A stretch of DNA of 64,000 bases, from the NCBI GenBank assembly GCA_944322745.1, contig CALUPV010000001.1:186001-250000 (forward strand), written 5' to 3'. Made by a program: the position numbers and the translations under genes. This DNA comes from Candidatus Gastranaerophilales bacterium (GTDB taxonomy: Bacteria > Cyanobacteriota > Vampirovibrionia > Gastranaerophilales > Gastranaerophilaceae). Below are positions 25,896 to 35,307 of this stretch, piece after piece. The notes under the pieces were generated by a model. That model made no database searches and was not told where the DNA came from. It saw nothing but the letters and a program-made list of their open reading frames with translations. Each line of letters begins with the position of its first letter. Within the stretch, counting starts at the first letter, position 1.

Positions 25896-27152
25896 GTGGG
25901 AATAATCGTTCAAAAATTTGGAGGCACATCAGTTGCAGATCCGGAAAAGATACACAATGTTGCAAAAGCAGTTATTAGAGAGAAAGAAAACGGGAATGAC
26001 GTTGTAGTTGTTGTATCGGCAATGGGACATACAACTGATCATTTAATTAAACTTGCAAAAGAAGTAACAAACACTCCGGATTCAAGAGAAATGGACATGC
26101 TTCTTTCAACAGGTGAACAAGTTTCTATTGCATTACTGGCTATGGCTATCCAGTCAAAAGGATATAAAGCAGTTAGCATGAATGGACAACAAGTTGGTAT
26201 TGTTACAGAGTGTATTCACTCAAAAGCTAGAATTGTTGATATAAAGACAGAAAAATTACAAAAAAAATTAAGTGAAGGAAATATAATTGTTGTTGCAGGA
26301 TTTCAAGGCGTGACACCTGATGGAGAAATCACAACTTTAGGTCGAGGTGGATCCGATACTTCTGCCGTTGCAATTGCTGCCGCATTAAAAGCAGACAGGT
26401 GTGATATATACACAGATGTTGAAGGTGTTTATGCAACCGATCCAAGAATTGTTCCTAATATACAAAAAACTGATATTATCTCTTATGAGGAAATGTTAGA
26501 ACTTGCAAGAGTTGGTGCTAATGTTCTGCACCCTCGTTCTGTTGAAACTGCAAAACAGTTCAATGTTCCTTTAAGAGTTCGTAGTTCATTTAAGTTAGAT
26601 AACCTTGGTACTTTAATTATAGGAGTTGAAAATATGGAAATATATAAACCCGTCGCAGGTGTTGCAGCTGATTCTTCACAAGTAAGAATTTTATTATCAA
26701 ATCTTCCTGACATTCCAGGTACTGCTGCTAAATTATTCGGTTCATTGGCTAAAAATAATATCAGTGTTGATATGATTATACAATCTTTAGCAAATAACGG
26801 AACGAATTCAATCGCTTTTACTGTTGATAAAGATGACTTAGATGAAGCTATAAAAACATTAAAAAATGAGAAAGACACTGTTCAAGCTGCTGAAATTCTT
26901 ATTGATAATGATATTGCTAAAGTATCAATTGTAGGAGCAGGAATGGTTGACAGACCCGGTATTGCTGCTGATATGTTCAGAGCTTTAGCAGAAAAAAATA
27001 TAAATATTAAAATGATTTCAACAAGTGAAATTAAAATAAGTTGCTTGGTTGATAAACAAAACGCAAATGAAGCAATCAAAGCCCTTTGCAAAGAATTTGG
27101 TTTAGAGTCAAAAGAAACTGCTGTTGTTAAAGGCGACTTACCTGATGTATAA
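25896..27152 (+). CDS. lysC: aspartate kinase
   Basis: A 418-residue aspartokinase that starts with GTG, preceded by AAAGGA at the right distance. The kinase domain (1 to about 240) carries VQKFGGTSVADPEKI, the GRGGSDTSAVAIAAAL active-site loop and YTDVEGVYATDPRI. Two ACT domains follow (about 265-335 and 345-410) and would bind lysine and/or threonine as feedback inhibitors. It makes aspartyl phosphate for the lysine, methionine, threonine and diaminopimelate routes. A strong terminator follows at 27175, where the phage-like block begins on the opposite strand. Confidence 0.97.
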   Translation: MGIIVQKFGGTSVADPEKIHNVAKAVIREKENGNDVVVVVSAMGHTTDHLIKLAKEVTNTPDSREMDMLLSTGEQVSIALLAMAIQSKGYKAVSMNGQQVGIVTECIHSKARIVDIKTEKLQKKLSEGNIIVVAGFQGVTPDGEITTLGRGGSDTSAVAIAAALKADRCDIYTDVEGVYATDPRIVPNIQKTDIISYEEMLELARVGANVLHPRSVETAKQFNVPLRVRSSFKLDNLGTLIIGVENMEIYKPVAGVAADSSQVRILLSNLPDIPGTAAKLFGSLAKNNISVDMIIQSLANNGTNSIAFTVDKDDLDEAIKTLKNEKDTVQAAEILIDNDIAKVSIVGAGMVDRPGIAADMFRALAEKNINIKMISTSEIKISCLVDKQNANEAIKALCKEFGLESKETAVVKGDLPDV

Positions 27153-27174
27153 TTATTAAAAATTAAAAAATAAA

Positions 27175-27200
27175 AAAAGAGTTCATTTCTGAACTCTTTT
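27175..27200. terminator. bidirectional terminator between lysC and the phage-like block
   Basis: Arms AAAAGAGTTCA and TGAACTCTTTT with a 4-base loop; T-runs follow on both strands. It ends lysC from one side and the long minus-strand phage-like operon from the other, and so marks the left edge of the cassette. Confidence 0.88.
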
Positions 27201-27207
27201 TTATTTT

Positions 27208-27438
27208 TTACATATATTCATATTGAATATTTTCTAAAGAATCAATTCTATGATGAGCAGACTTTGTCGACTGTTCTACAGCGACTATTCTTTCTAATAA
27301 TGAATTATACTTGTATTGTTGTTCTTCCAATCTATTAATATGTTCTTCAATATATTTTATACTTTTAGCATAACTTCCGATTGCGATACCTGCTGAAATT
27401 ATATTTATTATAAGAAGAAATATAAATTCATTTGTCAT
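27208..27438 (-). CDS. small membrane/coiled-coil phage protein, holin- or XhlA-like
   Basis: The start at 27438 overlaps the upstream stop by 4 bases (ATGA) and lies 8 bases after AGGG, so it is favoured over the ATG two codons earlier. The 76-residue protein has one membrane helix (FIFLLIINIISAGIAIGSY) then a heptad-like region ending in VAVEQSTKSAHHRIDSLE. This resembles the coiled-coil membrane proteins of the XhlA/holin-accessory type that sit at the end of many lysis modules, usually with the opposite topology. It is the last gene of the cassette. Confidence 0.6.
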   Translation of the reverse strand: MTNEFIFLLIINIISAGIAIGSYAKSIKYIEEHINRLEEQQYKYNSLLERIVAVEQSTKSAHHRIDSLENIQYEYM

Positions 27439-27950
27439 GTCCATTTCCCTTTTAGTTTTTGATAGTTATCTACACTATGAAACATTAACCAACGAACAAA
27501 CGCACAAGTATCACTTACAAATAAACATCTTTCAAAAACTTTGTCTGCAAAATATCTATCATTATTAACAAAACAATGATTTTCACATAAAACGTCATGC
27601 AATAATGATGCAACTTTAAAACGTATATCTTCTTTCGTTCCAATTATTCTCCAGAAAAATTTATGAATTGTTGCCCCATCATATTCATAGCCTGCATTTA
27701 TTACAAACTTATAGTTTTTATTTCTGACAAAATCAATTAAAACCACCTCTACTTTATTTTCACAAAATAAAGGTTTTTTCTTTGCCCTTTTTATTTCTTC
27801 TTTTGTCATTACTCTCTTATTAATTATTTTATTTTCAATCTTGGGTATATCAGAAAATAGTATGGCAAGAGTATCATCCTTATACCATTCAATATATTCA
27901 TTGTTGTTAAATGAAACTTTTTTTAATTTTTTAATAAAATAACAAAACAC
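27435..27950 (-). CDS. DUF1353 family phage protein
   Basis: A GTG start at 27950 is preferred because AGGAG lies 5 bases upstream; the TTG 18 bases earlier has no such site. The product of 171 residues contains the DUF1353 core: GYEYDGATIHKFFWRIIG followed by VASLLHDVLCEN, a pattern of D-G-A-S and H-D that hints at a peptidase-like or metal-binding site. DUF1353 proteins occur widely in phage tail or lysis regions with no proven function. It is coupled with the last gene. Confidence 0.82.
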   Translation of the reverse strand: MFCYFIKKLKKVSFNNNEYIEWYKDDTLAILFSDIPKIENKIINKRVMTKEEIKRAKKKPLFCENKVEVVLIDFVRNKNYKFVINAGYEYDGATIHKFFWRIIGTKEDIRFKVASLLHDVLCENHCFVNNDRYFADKVFERCLFVSDTCAFVRWLMFHSVDNYQKLKGKWT

Positions 27951-27973
27951 TGCTTCTCCTATTACCAAATATT

Positions 27974-28234
27974 TTAATCATTACAATTTTCCTTTTCACC
28001 AAAAGAAATATCACAATAAAATTTATATGTATTACGGTTGATGTTTATATTAAAAGCACTGTGGTCATTTGTGATTTTTTGTTTTTTGATTTTGCCCTCT
28101 GGTGTTACTTGCGAGTCAAGATTAATAGTTGCAAAACCTTTTGAACTCTTTATCTCTTGTGTTACTTCTTGTTCTTCTGCTAAGACTGGCAGAGCAAATA
28201 AACTTAAAATGATAATTGCTATTAATTTTTTCAT
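27974..28234 (-). CDS. small exported phage-region protein
   Basis: An 86-residue protein with a clear signal peptide (MKKLIAIIILSLFALPVLA, cut before EE). The mature part is about 66 residues and has two cysteines near the C-terminus (FYCDIS, KENCND) that could form a disulfide in the periplasm. It lies between the fibre-associated gene and the DUF1353 gene. Possible roles are a spanin-like or superinfection-exclusion protein; the sequence gives no family match. Confidence 0.65.
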   Translation of the reverse strand: MKKLIAIIILSLFALPVLAEEQEVTQEIKSSKGFATINLDSQVTPEGKIKKQKITNDHSAFNININRNTYKFYCDISFGEKENCND

Positions 28235-28239
28235 ATTTA

Positions 28240-28959
28240 TTACTCCTCTACTAATTGTGACATAGGTACAAAATCATTAGACAATTGCAAAAAGCATTCT
28301 TGAACAAATTGAGCTGTTACGTTTTTTACTGTCTGTAAACTTTCAAGATATTCTTTTGTTAATTCCTTCGAAAAATCTGGTAAGCTATATGTAATTATTG
28401 GAACTGTCTGCCCTGATTGTATTCCCATAGAAATAACAGGCAATAAATCAGATAAAAAGTCTTTTGTTTCACCTGTAGCCATTGAGACTTTGCGACGGAT
28501 GTATCCTAAGGATGTTAAGAAAAATTCTTGGTTAAATTTAGTCTCTTTTGCTTGTGTTTTTTCTTCTTCTAAATTTTCATTAATTGTTCCGTCTGTGTAA
28601 TTTTCTTTATAGCAGACATAATAACCTACTTCCGCAATAAGCAACGTTGCAACATCTTCCATATATTTTTCGATATGTGAAGATTGTACTTGAATAATAT
28701 CTATTCCTGTTTGGTTGCCCTCTTCATCGTAGACAGGTACTTCTTTATCTATCATTACAGGCACTTTAATTTCAACATCTTCTGTTCCTATTTGTTCTCC
28801 GTTTTCGTTATAAACGGGCTGTTGAACTATTTGAGTAGTAAAATCAAGAACAACTCTTTCAAACTCCGTGGGTGTAATGAGAACGTATAATTTTTGGCTT
28901 AAAGAGTTTGCTTCAACTGCCTTATCTGCGTATTCTTTATCTGTGTAATTTTTTATCAT
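28240..28959 (-). CDS. phage protein after the tail fibre, unknown function
   Basis: A 239-residue acidic protein with RBS AGGAG. It contains a tandem pair of short similar segments, QPVYNENGEQIGTEDVEI and VPVYDEEGNQTGIDIIQV, which look like a duplicated beta hairpin (residues about 47-88). The C-terminal part is helical. Its place 29 bases after the fibre gene suggests a fibre chaperone or tail accessory protein, but no family is recognised. Confidence 0.65.
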   Translation of the reverse strand: MIKNYTDKEYADKAVEANSLSQKLYVLITPTEFERVVLDFTTQIVQQPVYNENGEQIGTEDVEIKVPVMIDKEVPVYDEEGNQTGIDIIQVQSSHIEKYMEDVATLLIAEVGYYVCYKENYTDGTINENLEEEKTQAKETKFNQEFFLTSLGYIRRKVSMATGETKDFLSDLLPVISMGIQSGQTVPIITYSLPDFSKELTKEYLESLQTVKNVTAQFVQECFLQLSNDFVPMSQLVEE

Positions 28960-28988
28960 TTAATTCTCCTATTTAATGTAACCTGATA

Positions 28989-30860
28989 CTAATTGACGTA
29001 GCCTCTTGCTACCCACTGGACATCTGTAGTAGCGGCAACAGCGTTTCTTAATATAAATTGAGATACAGAAATTGGAATAGCCCCGACACCAGCATCGTCT
29101 CCTGTGTTAAAGGTTGAACTCCTTAATGTTGCAAAAGTTACATAATTTGTATTTTTATAGGGTTTTAAAAGCGTTACAGTTGTGTTACTATCTCTAGGAA
29201 TGTTTGTAACTCCCCACTGCTCGCAATATCCGTCAGACCATACTCTATATCCGCTTGTTCCATTTACATAATTTTCAATCACAACTGCTGGTCTTTGCGA
29301 TGAAGCTGTGCTAACGGTAGTGGGAGATGTTGTGCAGATTACATCGGATATTCCGTTATTTATAAAGTCGTTGTAATCCATTGCAAAAAATGGGTAGAAT
29401 GCTTTGAATGATGTTATTACCCCACCTGATACTGAAATACGAGCAATAAAAGCTCTTTTAGCTATAGGAGTAGTTTGAGATGTATTATAGATATAGTTAT
29501 CCACTCTGTTATAAGTGAATCTTCCTAAAGAAGTATTTGGTACATCTGTTTCATATTTTGAACCAACACCAATTCCTCCAGTCGTAGCTCCTGCTTCCTG
29601 GTCTATTACCAAATAAGCATTTTGATTAGTTCCAGATACAGTAAAAATTGCACATTTAATTATTGTACTCTCATAATTATTCAATGTTCCATCAGCATTC
29701 CTGCCGTCACAAAGTAAAACCTTTAAATTTGGTAAAAGAAATACAGTTGAACCAATATATCCAAGGCCATTAAATATTTGATTAATTGATGTACAAACAC
29801 CATTAGTTATTGTAACTTCCGCAAGTGGAAAACTGTATAAATTGCCATCACCTGTAGTATTGTTGTTATAAAAACTAATTTTATTTAAAGTTGTATCGTA
29901 ATACATTCCTTGTATATTACTACTTGGAGTTGGACCTGATTTTACATTTATTTGATTTGCATATGCAGCATTTCCTCCTTTTCTATAGAAAACTCTAAAA
30001 GTTCCTGTTCCGGTACTTAAACCTACTGTTATATCATTTGATATTGTTTCTGTATCAAAATTATTAACCCCATTTGGGATATATACTTTACTCCCTGATT
30101 TAATCTTTAAAACACCATTAGTAAGCTCAAATTTTATATCCTGTGGTATTTCTAATACACTATTTGTTATTTGATTTTTATTTAGAAAATGTTTTTCACC
30201 CGTTTCTGTAAGATTTGATAGATCTATATTACTTCTAGTATTGATTCCACTATCAATAATAGATTGAAGACATTCTTCATATTCACTGTTAAATTCATCT
30301 ACTTTTTGGTCATATTCTTCAAGATAACCAAGCGAAACATTTTTATTATTCTCCGTTATTTCTTTATATTCTAAAGCAGATTGTGCTGCACTCAATGCTA
30401 TTCTTTTGGATTCATTAAGTTCATCCATTAATTCATCGGGGGAACTTGATAAACCTTCACCAACTTTAACACATCTTTCTATTTTTCGGCTTAATACTTG
30501 CAGTATTCTGACTATATAATCAAAAGTCCACTCTAAAATATCTAAATTAAAATAAGAAGAATTTTTAAATTCACTTTCCTGCTTGATAGCTAAAGTAAGC
30601 ATTAAAGTTATTTTCTCATTTGTTTTTAATGTTGTATAAGATGAACTTTCCAGTGGAAATGTTATATAACTACCGTTAGGATTTCCAATTTCATTTATTG
30701 AATAATCAACACCTAATATTAATGTTGTAATTACATTATTCTCACTAATATGTTGAACTATTAATTCATTTTCATTTTCTATTAAAAAATCAAAATCAAA
30801 TTTTTTCACAGTAGAATTTCCCGTATATGTATTTACGGGAACAATTGATGATACCGTCAT
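28989..30860 (-). CDS. tail fibre protein with T7-like N-terminus and gp53-like tip
   Basis: The start at 30860 (MTVSSIVPVNTY) follows AAGGAG by 5 bases. The N-terminal ~150 residues (PVNTYTGNSTVKKFDFDFLI, DYSINEIGNPNGSYITFP, FDYIVRILQVLSRKIERC) match the virion-binding domain of podovirus fibres. A short helical stalk follows at about 160-210, then a long beta-rich shaft. The final ~90 residues, with YRVWSDGYCEQWG and a beta pattern to the end, resemble the gp53-like receptor tip of tail fibres. It should bind the host surface. No reverse transcriptase or template repeat for diversification is present nearby. Confidence 0.85.
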   Translation of the reverse strand: MTVSSIVPVNTYTGNSTVKKFDFDFLIENENELIVQHISENNVITTLILGVDYSINEIGNPNGSYITFPLESSSYTTLKTNEKITLMLTLAIKQESEFKNSSYFNLDILEWTFDYIVRILQVLSRKIERCVKVGEGLSSSPDELMDELNESKRIALSAAQSALEYKEITENNKNVSLGYLEEYDQKVDEFNSEYEECLQSIIDSGINTRSNIDLSNLTETGEKHFLNKNQITNSVLEIPQDIKFELTNGVLKIKSGSKVYIPNGVNNFDTETISNDITVGLSTGTGTFRVFYRKGGNAAYANQINVKSGPTPSSNIQGMYYDTTLNKISFYNNNTTGDGNLYSFPLAEVTITNGVCTSINQIFNGLGYIGSTVFLLPNLKVLLCDGRNADGTLNNYESTIIKCAIFTVSGTNQNAYLVIDQEAGATTGGIGVGSKYETDVPNTSLGRFTYNRVDNYIYNTSQTTPIAKRAFIARISVSGGVITSFKAFYPFFAMDYNDFINNGISDVICTTSPTTVSTASSQRPAVVIENYVNGTSGYRVWSDGYCEQWGVTNIPRDSNTTVTLLKPYKNTNYVTFATLRSSTFNTGDDAGVGAIPISVSQFILRNAVAATTDVQWVARGYVN

Positions 30861-30873
30861 TTGCACTCCTTAT

Positions 30874-32253
30874 TTATATTCTAAATCTTTCCAAAACTGA
30901 AGTTATTAATTTATTTACCGTCTCTATATCCGGTTCTTTTTTATTAGTTTCTTTATATTTTTGCTTAAATATTAATAACATTTTTAACAAACTGTATTTA
31001 TCTTCTTCCTTATTTATCTTTAATTTTTCAATTTCATTGATAACATATTTATAATCAAAATTTAGTTTAAAGAATTCATTATTGTCCATTTTCTGTAAAT
31101 AAGAGAATAGTTCATAATCTTCTTTCGAAAAACAACTTTGATAATTTGAAATATCTTTCGTTTTAAATTTTTCGAAACTTTCAAAATATTCAGATAATAA
31201 GGATATAAATTGTTTTTTATCAGTAGATATAAAATCTTGCTTTTTTATTAGATTTATATAATCTTTTTTACTCTTTACATCTTCCGGTTTTCCACTGAAA
31301 TCAATATATAAAAATGCTTTATTTATATCTGTTTCTGTAATTTCAATTATCTCTTTCCAATTTTTAATATTTTTTTCTTTTAATTCTTCTTCTTCTTGTT
31401 TTTTTTCTGATAAAGAAAAATCATTAAGATAACCTCTAACTTTTTTTTCAATTTCTTTATCTTTTATTGTTTTTATTTCTTTTTCCTGTTCGGATTTAGC
31501 CATATTATAAGAGTAAAGTTCCTTTGCCCAATTATAAGCAATTACATTATTCTTAAGCTCTTTTATTGATTTTTCAAATTTTTCTGTTTCTTCAAGATTT
31601 AATATATTTTTATATTTACCAAAATAAAAATTTGCTTTTGGATTTTTATCTTTTATAAATGAATCTATTAAAGAAGAATAAAATTCTGATTTATATTTTT
31701 CTTCTCTATATTTTAAGATTTTAGAAGACCAGTCTTCATTTTCTGACATTAGTTTGAGAACAGATAAACCATTTTGAAAAGATGATTCTATAATATTTGC
31801 ATCGGATTTATACAATACAGCCCTTGATATGGATGATTTTATAGCTTCCTCATAAACTTCAGTTTCCCAATTTTTGAGTTCTGTTTGTTCATAGGCTTTC
31901 ATTTTTCTTTTTATTGATTCAATTTTTTCAATTTTTATTTTTTTTGCCAATTCCTTTGACGAATTATTAATAAATGTAATCTCTTGAATTTTTGAATCAA
32001 TAAAACTATCAAGTTCTGTAATAAATTCATTAATCTTACCTTCAACCTTTTTCCCTTTTAAAGAGAAAAATCCATTTTCAGAAAATAAAAGTTCTTGTTC
32101 CCATTTATCAATAATGTTACTTAATTCTAATATTTTAATTTTATCTATATGGTTATCAGATAAAGCTTCCTGCTGTATTTCACTTTCTGTAACAGGTATT
32201 TTTCTTATAGAAAAGGATTCACCTCTTCCCTCTTTATTGAGATTTCCTTCCAT
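30874..32253 (-). CDS. long coiled-coil virion-associated protein
   Basis: A 459-residue, highly charged (K/E-rich), mostly helical protein with no membrane segment. It sits between the T7 gp14-like protein and the fibre, the place of T7 gp15/gp16 internal core proteins, and shares the helical character but no clear motif. There is no transglycosylase domain such as that of T7 gp16. RBS AAGGTG. A role as ejected internal core protein is inferred only from position. Confidence 0.65.
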   Translation of the reverse strand: MEGNLNKEGRGESFSIRKIPVTESEIQQEALSDNHIDKIKILELSNIIDKWEQELLFSENGFFSLKGKKVEGKINEFITELDSFIDSKIQEITFINNSSKELAKKIKIEKIESIKRKMKAYEQTELKNWETEVYEEAIKSSISRAVLYKSDANIIESSFQNGLSVLKLMSENEDWSSKILKYREEKYKSEFYSSLIDSFIKDKNPKANFYFGKYKNILNLEETEKFEKSIKELKNNVIAYNWAKELYSYNMAKSEQEKEIKTIKDKEIEKKVRGYLNDFSLSEKKQEEEELKEKNIKNWKEIIEITETDINKAFLYIDFSGKPEDVKSKKDYINLIKKQDFISTDKKQFISLLSEYFESFEKFKTKDISNYQSCFSKEDYELFSYLQKMDNNEFFKLNFDYKYVINEIEKLKINKEEDKYSLLKMLLIFKQKYKETNKKEPDIETVNKLITSVLERFRI

Positions 32254-32270
32254 AATACACCTTCTTATTT

Positions 32271-32756
32271 TTATCTTATTAGATTATTATTTTTAGAAAA
32301 GACACCAAATGAAGTACTAAACAATCCATTTGAATAACGGTTCTTACTCCTAAAAGAAGTAAGCCCGGCTTGAGAGTAATATTGTTCCGCTCTATCCATA
32401 TAATTTTGAGCTTCTCTTTCTGAATCTTTCAATGTTGTAAGTGCATCAAGTTCACCATTTAGTTTTTCATCATCTATAATATTTATAGCCATTTGCGAAG
32501 ACAAACCAATATTACCGGCTGCAAGACTCGTTTTTTCTTCTCCCATATTCAATATAGACTGAAGTCTTTTTCTTCTTGCCTCTTCTATTCCTTCTTGGCG
32601 AACATAAGCTGCATCTTTTTCTGCTTTCTCAGCTTGTTTTGTGTATAGTTCCGTTTGATATTCACTTTCCGCTTTTTGCGTTTGTATTTCTTTTATTTCT
32701 ACAGCTGCTACAACCAAATTTGCAGCAGCTTGAACAGCATCAAATATAGAACACAT
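32271..32756 (-). CDS. T7 gp14-like internal virion protein
   Basis: A 161-residue protein that begins with an amphipathic/hydrophobic segment (VQAAANLVVAAVEI), then a long helix with YTKQAEKAEKDAAYVRQEGIEEARRKR, LAAGNIGLSSQMAINIIDDE and an ending with aromatic residues. The order, including the R-x-x-G-x-E-E-A-R-R element and the short G-x-x-G-x-S-S stretch, matches small internal virion proteins of podoviruses. It would be part of the ejection channel. RBS GAGGTGA. Confidence 0.75.
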   Translation of the reverse strand: MCSIFDAVQAAANLVVAAVEIKEIQTQKAESEYQTELYTKQAEKAEKDAAYVRQEGIEEARRKRLQSILNMGEEKTSLAAGNIGLSSQMAINIIDDEKLNGELDALTTLKDSEREAQNYMDRAEQYYSQAGLTSFRSKNRYSNGLFSTSFGVFSKNNNLIR

Positions 32757-32759
32757 TTA

Positions 32760-33242
32760 TTAATCACCTCTCTTATTTACCTTATAAAAAAATTCAAATC
32801 CATCTTGAACAGGAATACCTTTAGGGTTAGGATTATCAAATTTAAAACCGAATTTTACCAGCCAATTCTTTGCAGTAAAATTTGTTCTATGTATAAAGTT
32901 AAACATAATCTCATATTTTTCTTCTGCAAACAGAAGTTGTTTATTAAATTCTTTCAGAAATATTGTCTTATTTTTTTGTATATAAGAAGAAGATAAAAGC
33001 CAAGCACAGGCAATTGATTTATTCTCATTAAAACATTCATTGAAACCACCGATTGCTATCGGAATAATATTTGAATAGTTATCTTTCCCATAGAGAACAA
33101 GGACTTTTTTATTTTCTAAATCATTTAATATTTTAATTTTCCAATCATACCCATATAAAGCTATTAATTCTTCTTTATCTTCATTTCGCAAATGTTCAAG
33201 AACAAAAATTATCTCTGATTTTTCGCTACATTCTTTAATCAT
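32760..33242 (-). CDS. GNAT-like gp13-type internal virion protein
   Basis: The start at 33242 (MIKECSEKSE) overlaps the end of the tail-tube gene by 8 bases. The 160-residue product has an acetyltransferase-like order of elements, PIAIGGFNE, IACAWLLSSSYIQKNKTIFL and FNFIHRTNFTAKNWLVKFGFKF, as in the T7 gp13 (DUF2833) family. These phage proteins keep a GNAT-like fold and may have lost catalysis. Position between tail tube B and the gp14-like gene is the same as in T7. Confidence 0.75.
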   Translation of the reverse strand: MIKECSEKSEIIFVLEHLRNEDKEELIALYGYDWKIKILNDLENKKVLVLYGKDNYSNIIPIAIGGFNECFNENKSIACAWLLSSSYIQKNKTIFLKEFNKQLLFAEEKYEIMFNFIHRTNFTAKNWLVKFGFKFDNPNPKGIPVQDGFEFFYKVNKRGD

Positions 33243-35295
33243 TAGAATTTGCCACCGTAACATCTAAAGAGATTGAATTTATTGTCAAAGGTAACGGGTA
33301 AATCTGTTTTATATGAACAGTTGCATTTTCGCTGTAATCAGAGAATGAAAATACATTTACATTCCCCGAATATAAATAATTATGATTGTTTATACTATTC
33401 ATACTTCTAATATTTTGAAGTAAAGTCCCGTTTGTACCAACAACAAAAAAATCTTCCCTTGATTTATCTATACTTATATTAATTTCATTAACTATTTTTA
33501 GAAGACCATGAGTATTTTCCCCTTCTAGATTAAGTGTTTCCAACTCAAATTCATAAGGCAAACCTGCAACAATAGTTGAAGCAGGATAATCAAGTTGTAT
33601 TTTACCATTTTGAACTTTCTTATTTTCAACAACACATCCATCTGCAAGTATAGTTATATTTTCACCTTCAAGATGTTCCAATCCTGTTATATTTTGTATA
33701 GGTTCACCTTTATAACACAATGAACTATCAAGAAATATTCCATCTTCTGTTTTTTCAACATATCTTGATGCCAAACGTTCTATAAAACGTTTTGTTACAC
33801 CGTTTATTTGTCTTTTTACAACAAAATAAGCAACATCTTCATTATCTTCTCGAACAACTGCCACAGATTCAAAAGAGCCTTTTGTTTCATGCCTGTGCCA
33901 ACCTGCAACTTCTTGTTTTTTATTATAGGTTAAAGCATTAACAGTTCCATCAGACATTACACACCAAAGAATTCTATATGGTTCTTTAGAATATGCCATA
34001 TCTACAACCTGTTTCCCCTCAAAAAGGTGATTTGCGAATATAGATAATTCTTCTCCGTCATAACTGTCAGAAACATAAGTATAACCTAAATCTCTAACAA
34101 CACTTCCTCCTGACTGTATAAAAATAATCATATTTCCAGAAACAACAGGCGGGACATGTGAACAACCATAAAAACTTTGAGGAGATGCAACTAAAGAAGA
34201 AGATGCAGCAAAAGCACCATCCGTACCGTTTAATTTCCACTCTCCGCCAGATGTCAGCAATATTAAATCATTCATCGCAATAATATGTCTTATTTCATTA
34301 ACTTCTCGTTCAGAGAGAGTTATATTTATTGAATCAGAACTATTTAAGGGTCTTGAAATATTAAAATTGTTATTAGTTGATGTTTGAGAAGCAACTAGTT
34401 GTTGGGGACTATTTTTGAGGCAGGCAAAAACTTTTCTTTGTTGAAAATAATTTACGCAAGCCGGATTATTATCATTTTCAAAGGGATTGGTAAATATTGG
34501 TGCAGTAGATGTCAAATCAGGTTCTATTTTATTATCAGTGAAAGTAGTATTTGAAGTTGTGCCTACAAAACCAAAAACCCCATTAACATCTCTGTATATA
34601 TTATATTCAACAGCATCTTCAACTGCTTCAAAGGTTATTGTAATATATTCTGTAGTACCCCAGGATGATTCTAACTCACCGACAACTGATACTTCCTCGG
34701 AACGATTACTCTCTTCATATGTATCTTTTTTAACTGCTGTAATTACATATTTATAAGTTGTAGGATTTTCATTTCCTCCCGTCCAAACTGCAGTTAAATC
34801 TGTAGGCGGTAAAATTTGAGGTTCAAACATAACTTCCGTTAATTGCCAATCATAATGAGATAAACGTGAAAGTTCCATTGGCGCATAGTTATTATGACAT
34901 AATGTCAATACATCTGCATTCTGAGCATATTTTATGTTAAATAAATCATTCTCTTCATATTCCGTAATTATTTCAACAGGGGTATTTTCATCTATTTCAT
35001 CAATATTTAATATTTGAGCCCCATTTTTTATAAAACGGGCATACTTATCTCCAAGTTCAATAATATATGTCTGCTCTGTGTTAAAAGAAAAAGGAATCAA
35101 ACGAACTTTTGAGCTTGAGTTTTTAACTTCACAAACAAGTTCAAGACCTGCTCTATTACTTACACACCCTTCAGCACGTACAAAACCATTTTTTAGAGTT
35201 TTTAAACCAATTGCATATTTTGCCAAATCATTTCTTGCATATAGAGCTGGACTCAATTCACCACCGGTAAACGATCTTTGAGTATATCTTGACAT
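33235..35295 (-). CDS. tail tubular protein B-like (T7 gp12 family)
   Basis: A 686-residue protein that starts MSRYTQRSFTGGELSPALYAR, the conserved N-terminus of podovirus tail tube/nozzle proteins, followed by TLKNGFVRAEGCVSNRAGLE. It is beta-rich throughout, contains a fibronectin-like segment (TYKYVITAVKKDTYEESN) near 175-240 and a beta-propeller-like middle. It would form the tube tip below the adaptor protein encoded just upstream. RBS GAGGGA. Confidence 0.85.
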   Translation of the reverse strand: MSRYTQRSFTGGELSPALYARNDLAKYAIGLKTLKNGFVRAEGCVSNRAGLELVCEVKNSSSKVRLIPFSFNTEQTYIIELGDKYARFIKNGAQILNIDEIDENTPVEIITEYEENDLFNIKYAQNADVLTLCHNNYAPMELSRLSHYDWQLTEVMFEPQILPPTDLTAVWTGGNENPTTYKYVITAVKKDTYEESNRSEEVSVVGELESSWGTTEYITITFEAVEDAVEYNIYRDVNGVFGFVGTTSNTTFTDNKIEPDLTSTAPIFTNPFENDNNPACVNYFQQRKVFACLKNSPQQLVASQTSTNNNFNISRPLNSSDSINITLSEREVNEIRHIIAMNDLILLTSGGEWKLNGTDGAFAASSSLVASPQSFYGCSHVPPVVSGNMIIFIQSGGSVVRDLGYTYVSDSYDGEELSIFANHLFEGKQVVDMAYSKEPYRILWCVMSDGTVNALTYNKKQEVAGWHRHETKGSFESVAVVREDNEDVAYFVVKRQINGVTKRFIERLASRYVEKTEDGIFLDSSLCYKGEPIQNITGLEHLEGENITILADGCVVENKKVQNGKIQLDYPASTIVAGLPYEFELETLNLEGENTHGLLKIVNEINISIDKSREDFFVVGTNGTLLQNIRSMNSINNHNYLYSGNVNVFSFSDYSENATVHIKQIYPLPLTINSISLDVTVANSND

Positions 35296-35307
35296 AAAAA
35301 TCCCTCT

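Noticed and set aside
28989-30860. Possible diversity-generating retroelement, because BPP-1-like phages carry one at the fibre
   Set aside because: No reverse transcriptase, accessory gene or template repeat was seen anywhere in the block.
30874-32253. T7 gp16-like transglycosylase
   Set aside because: No lytic transglycosylase motif is present; only charged helices can be seen.
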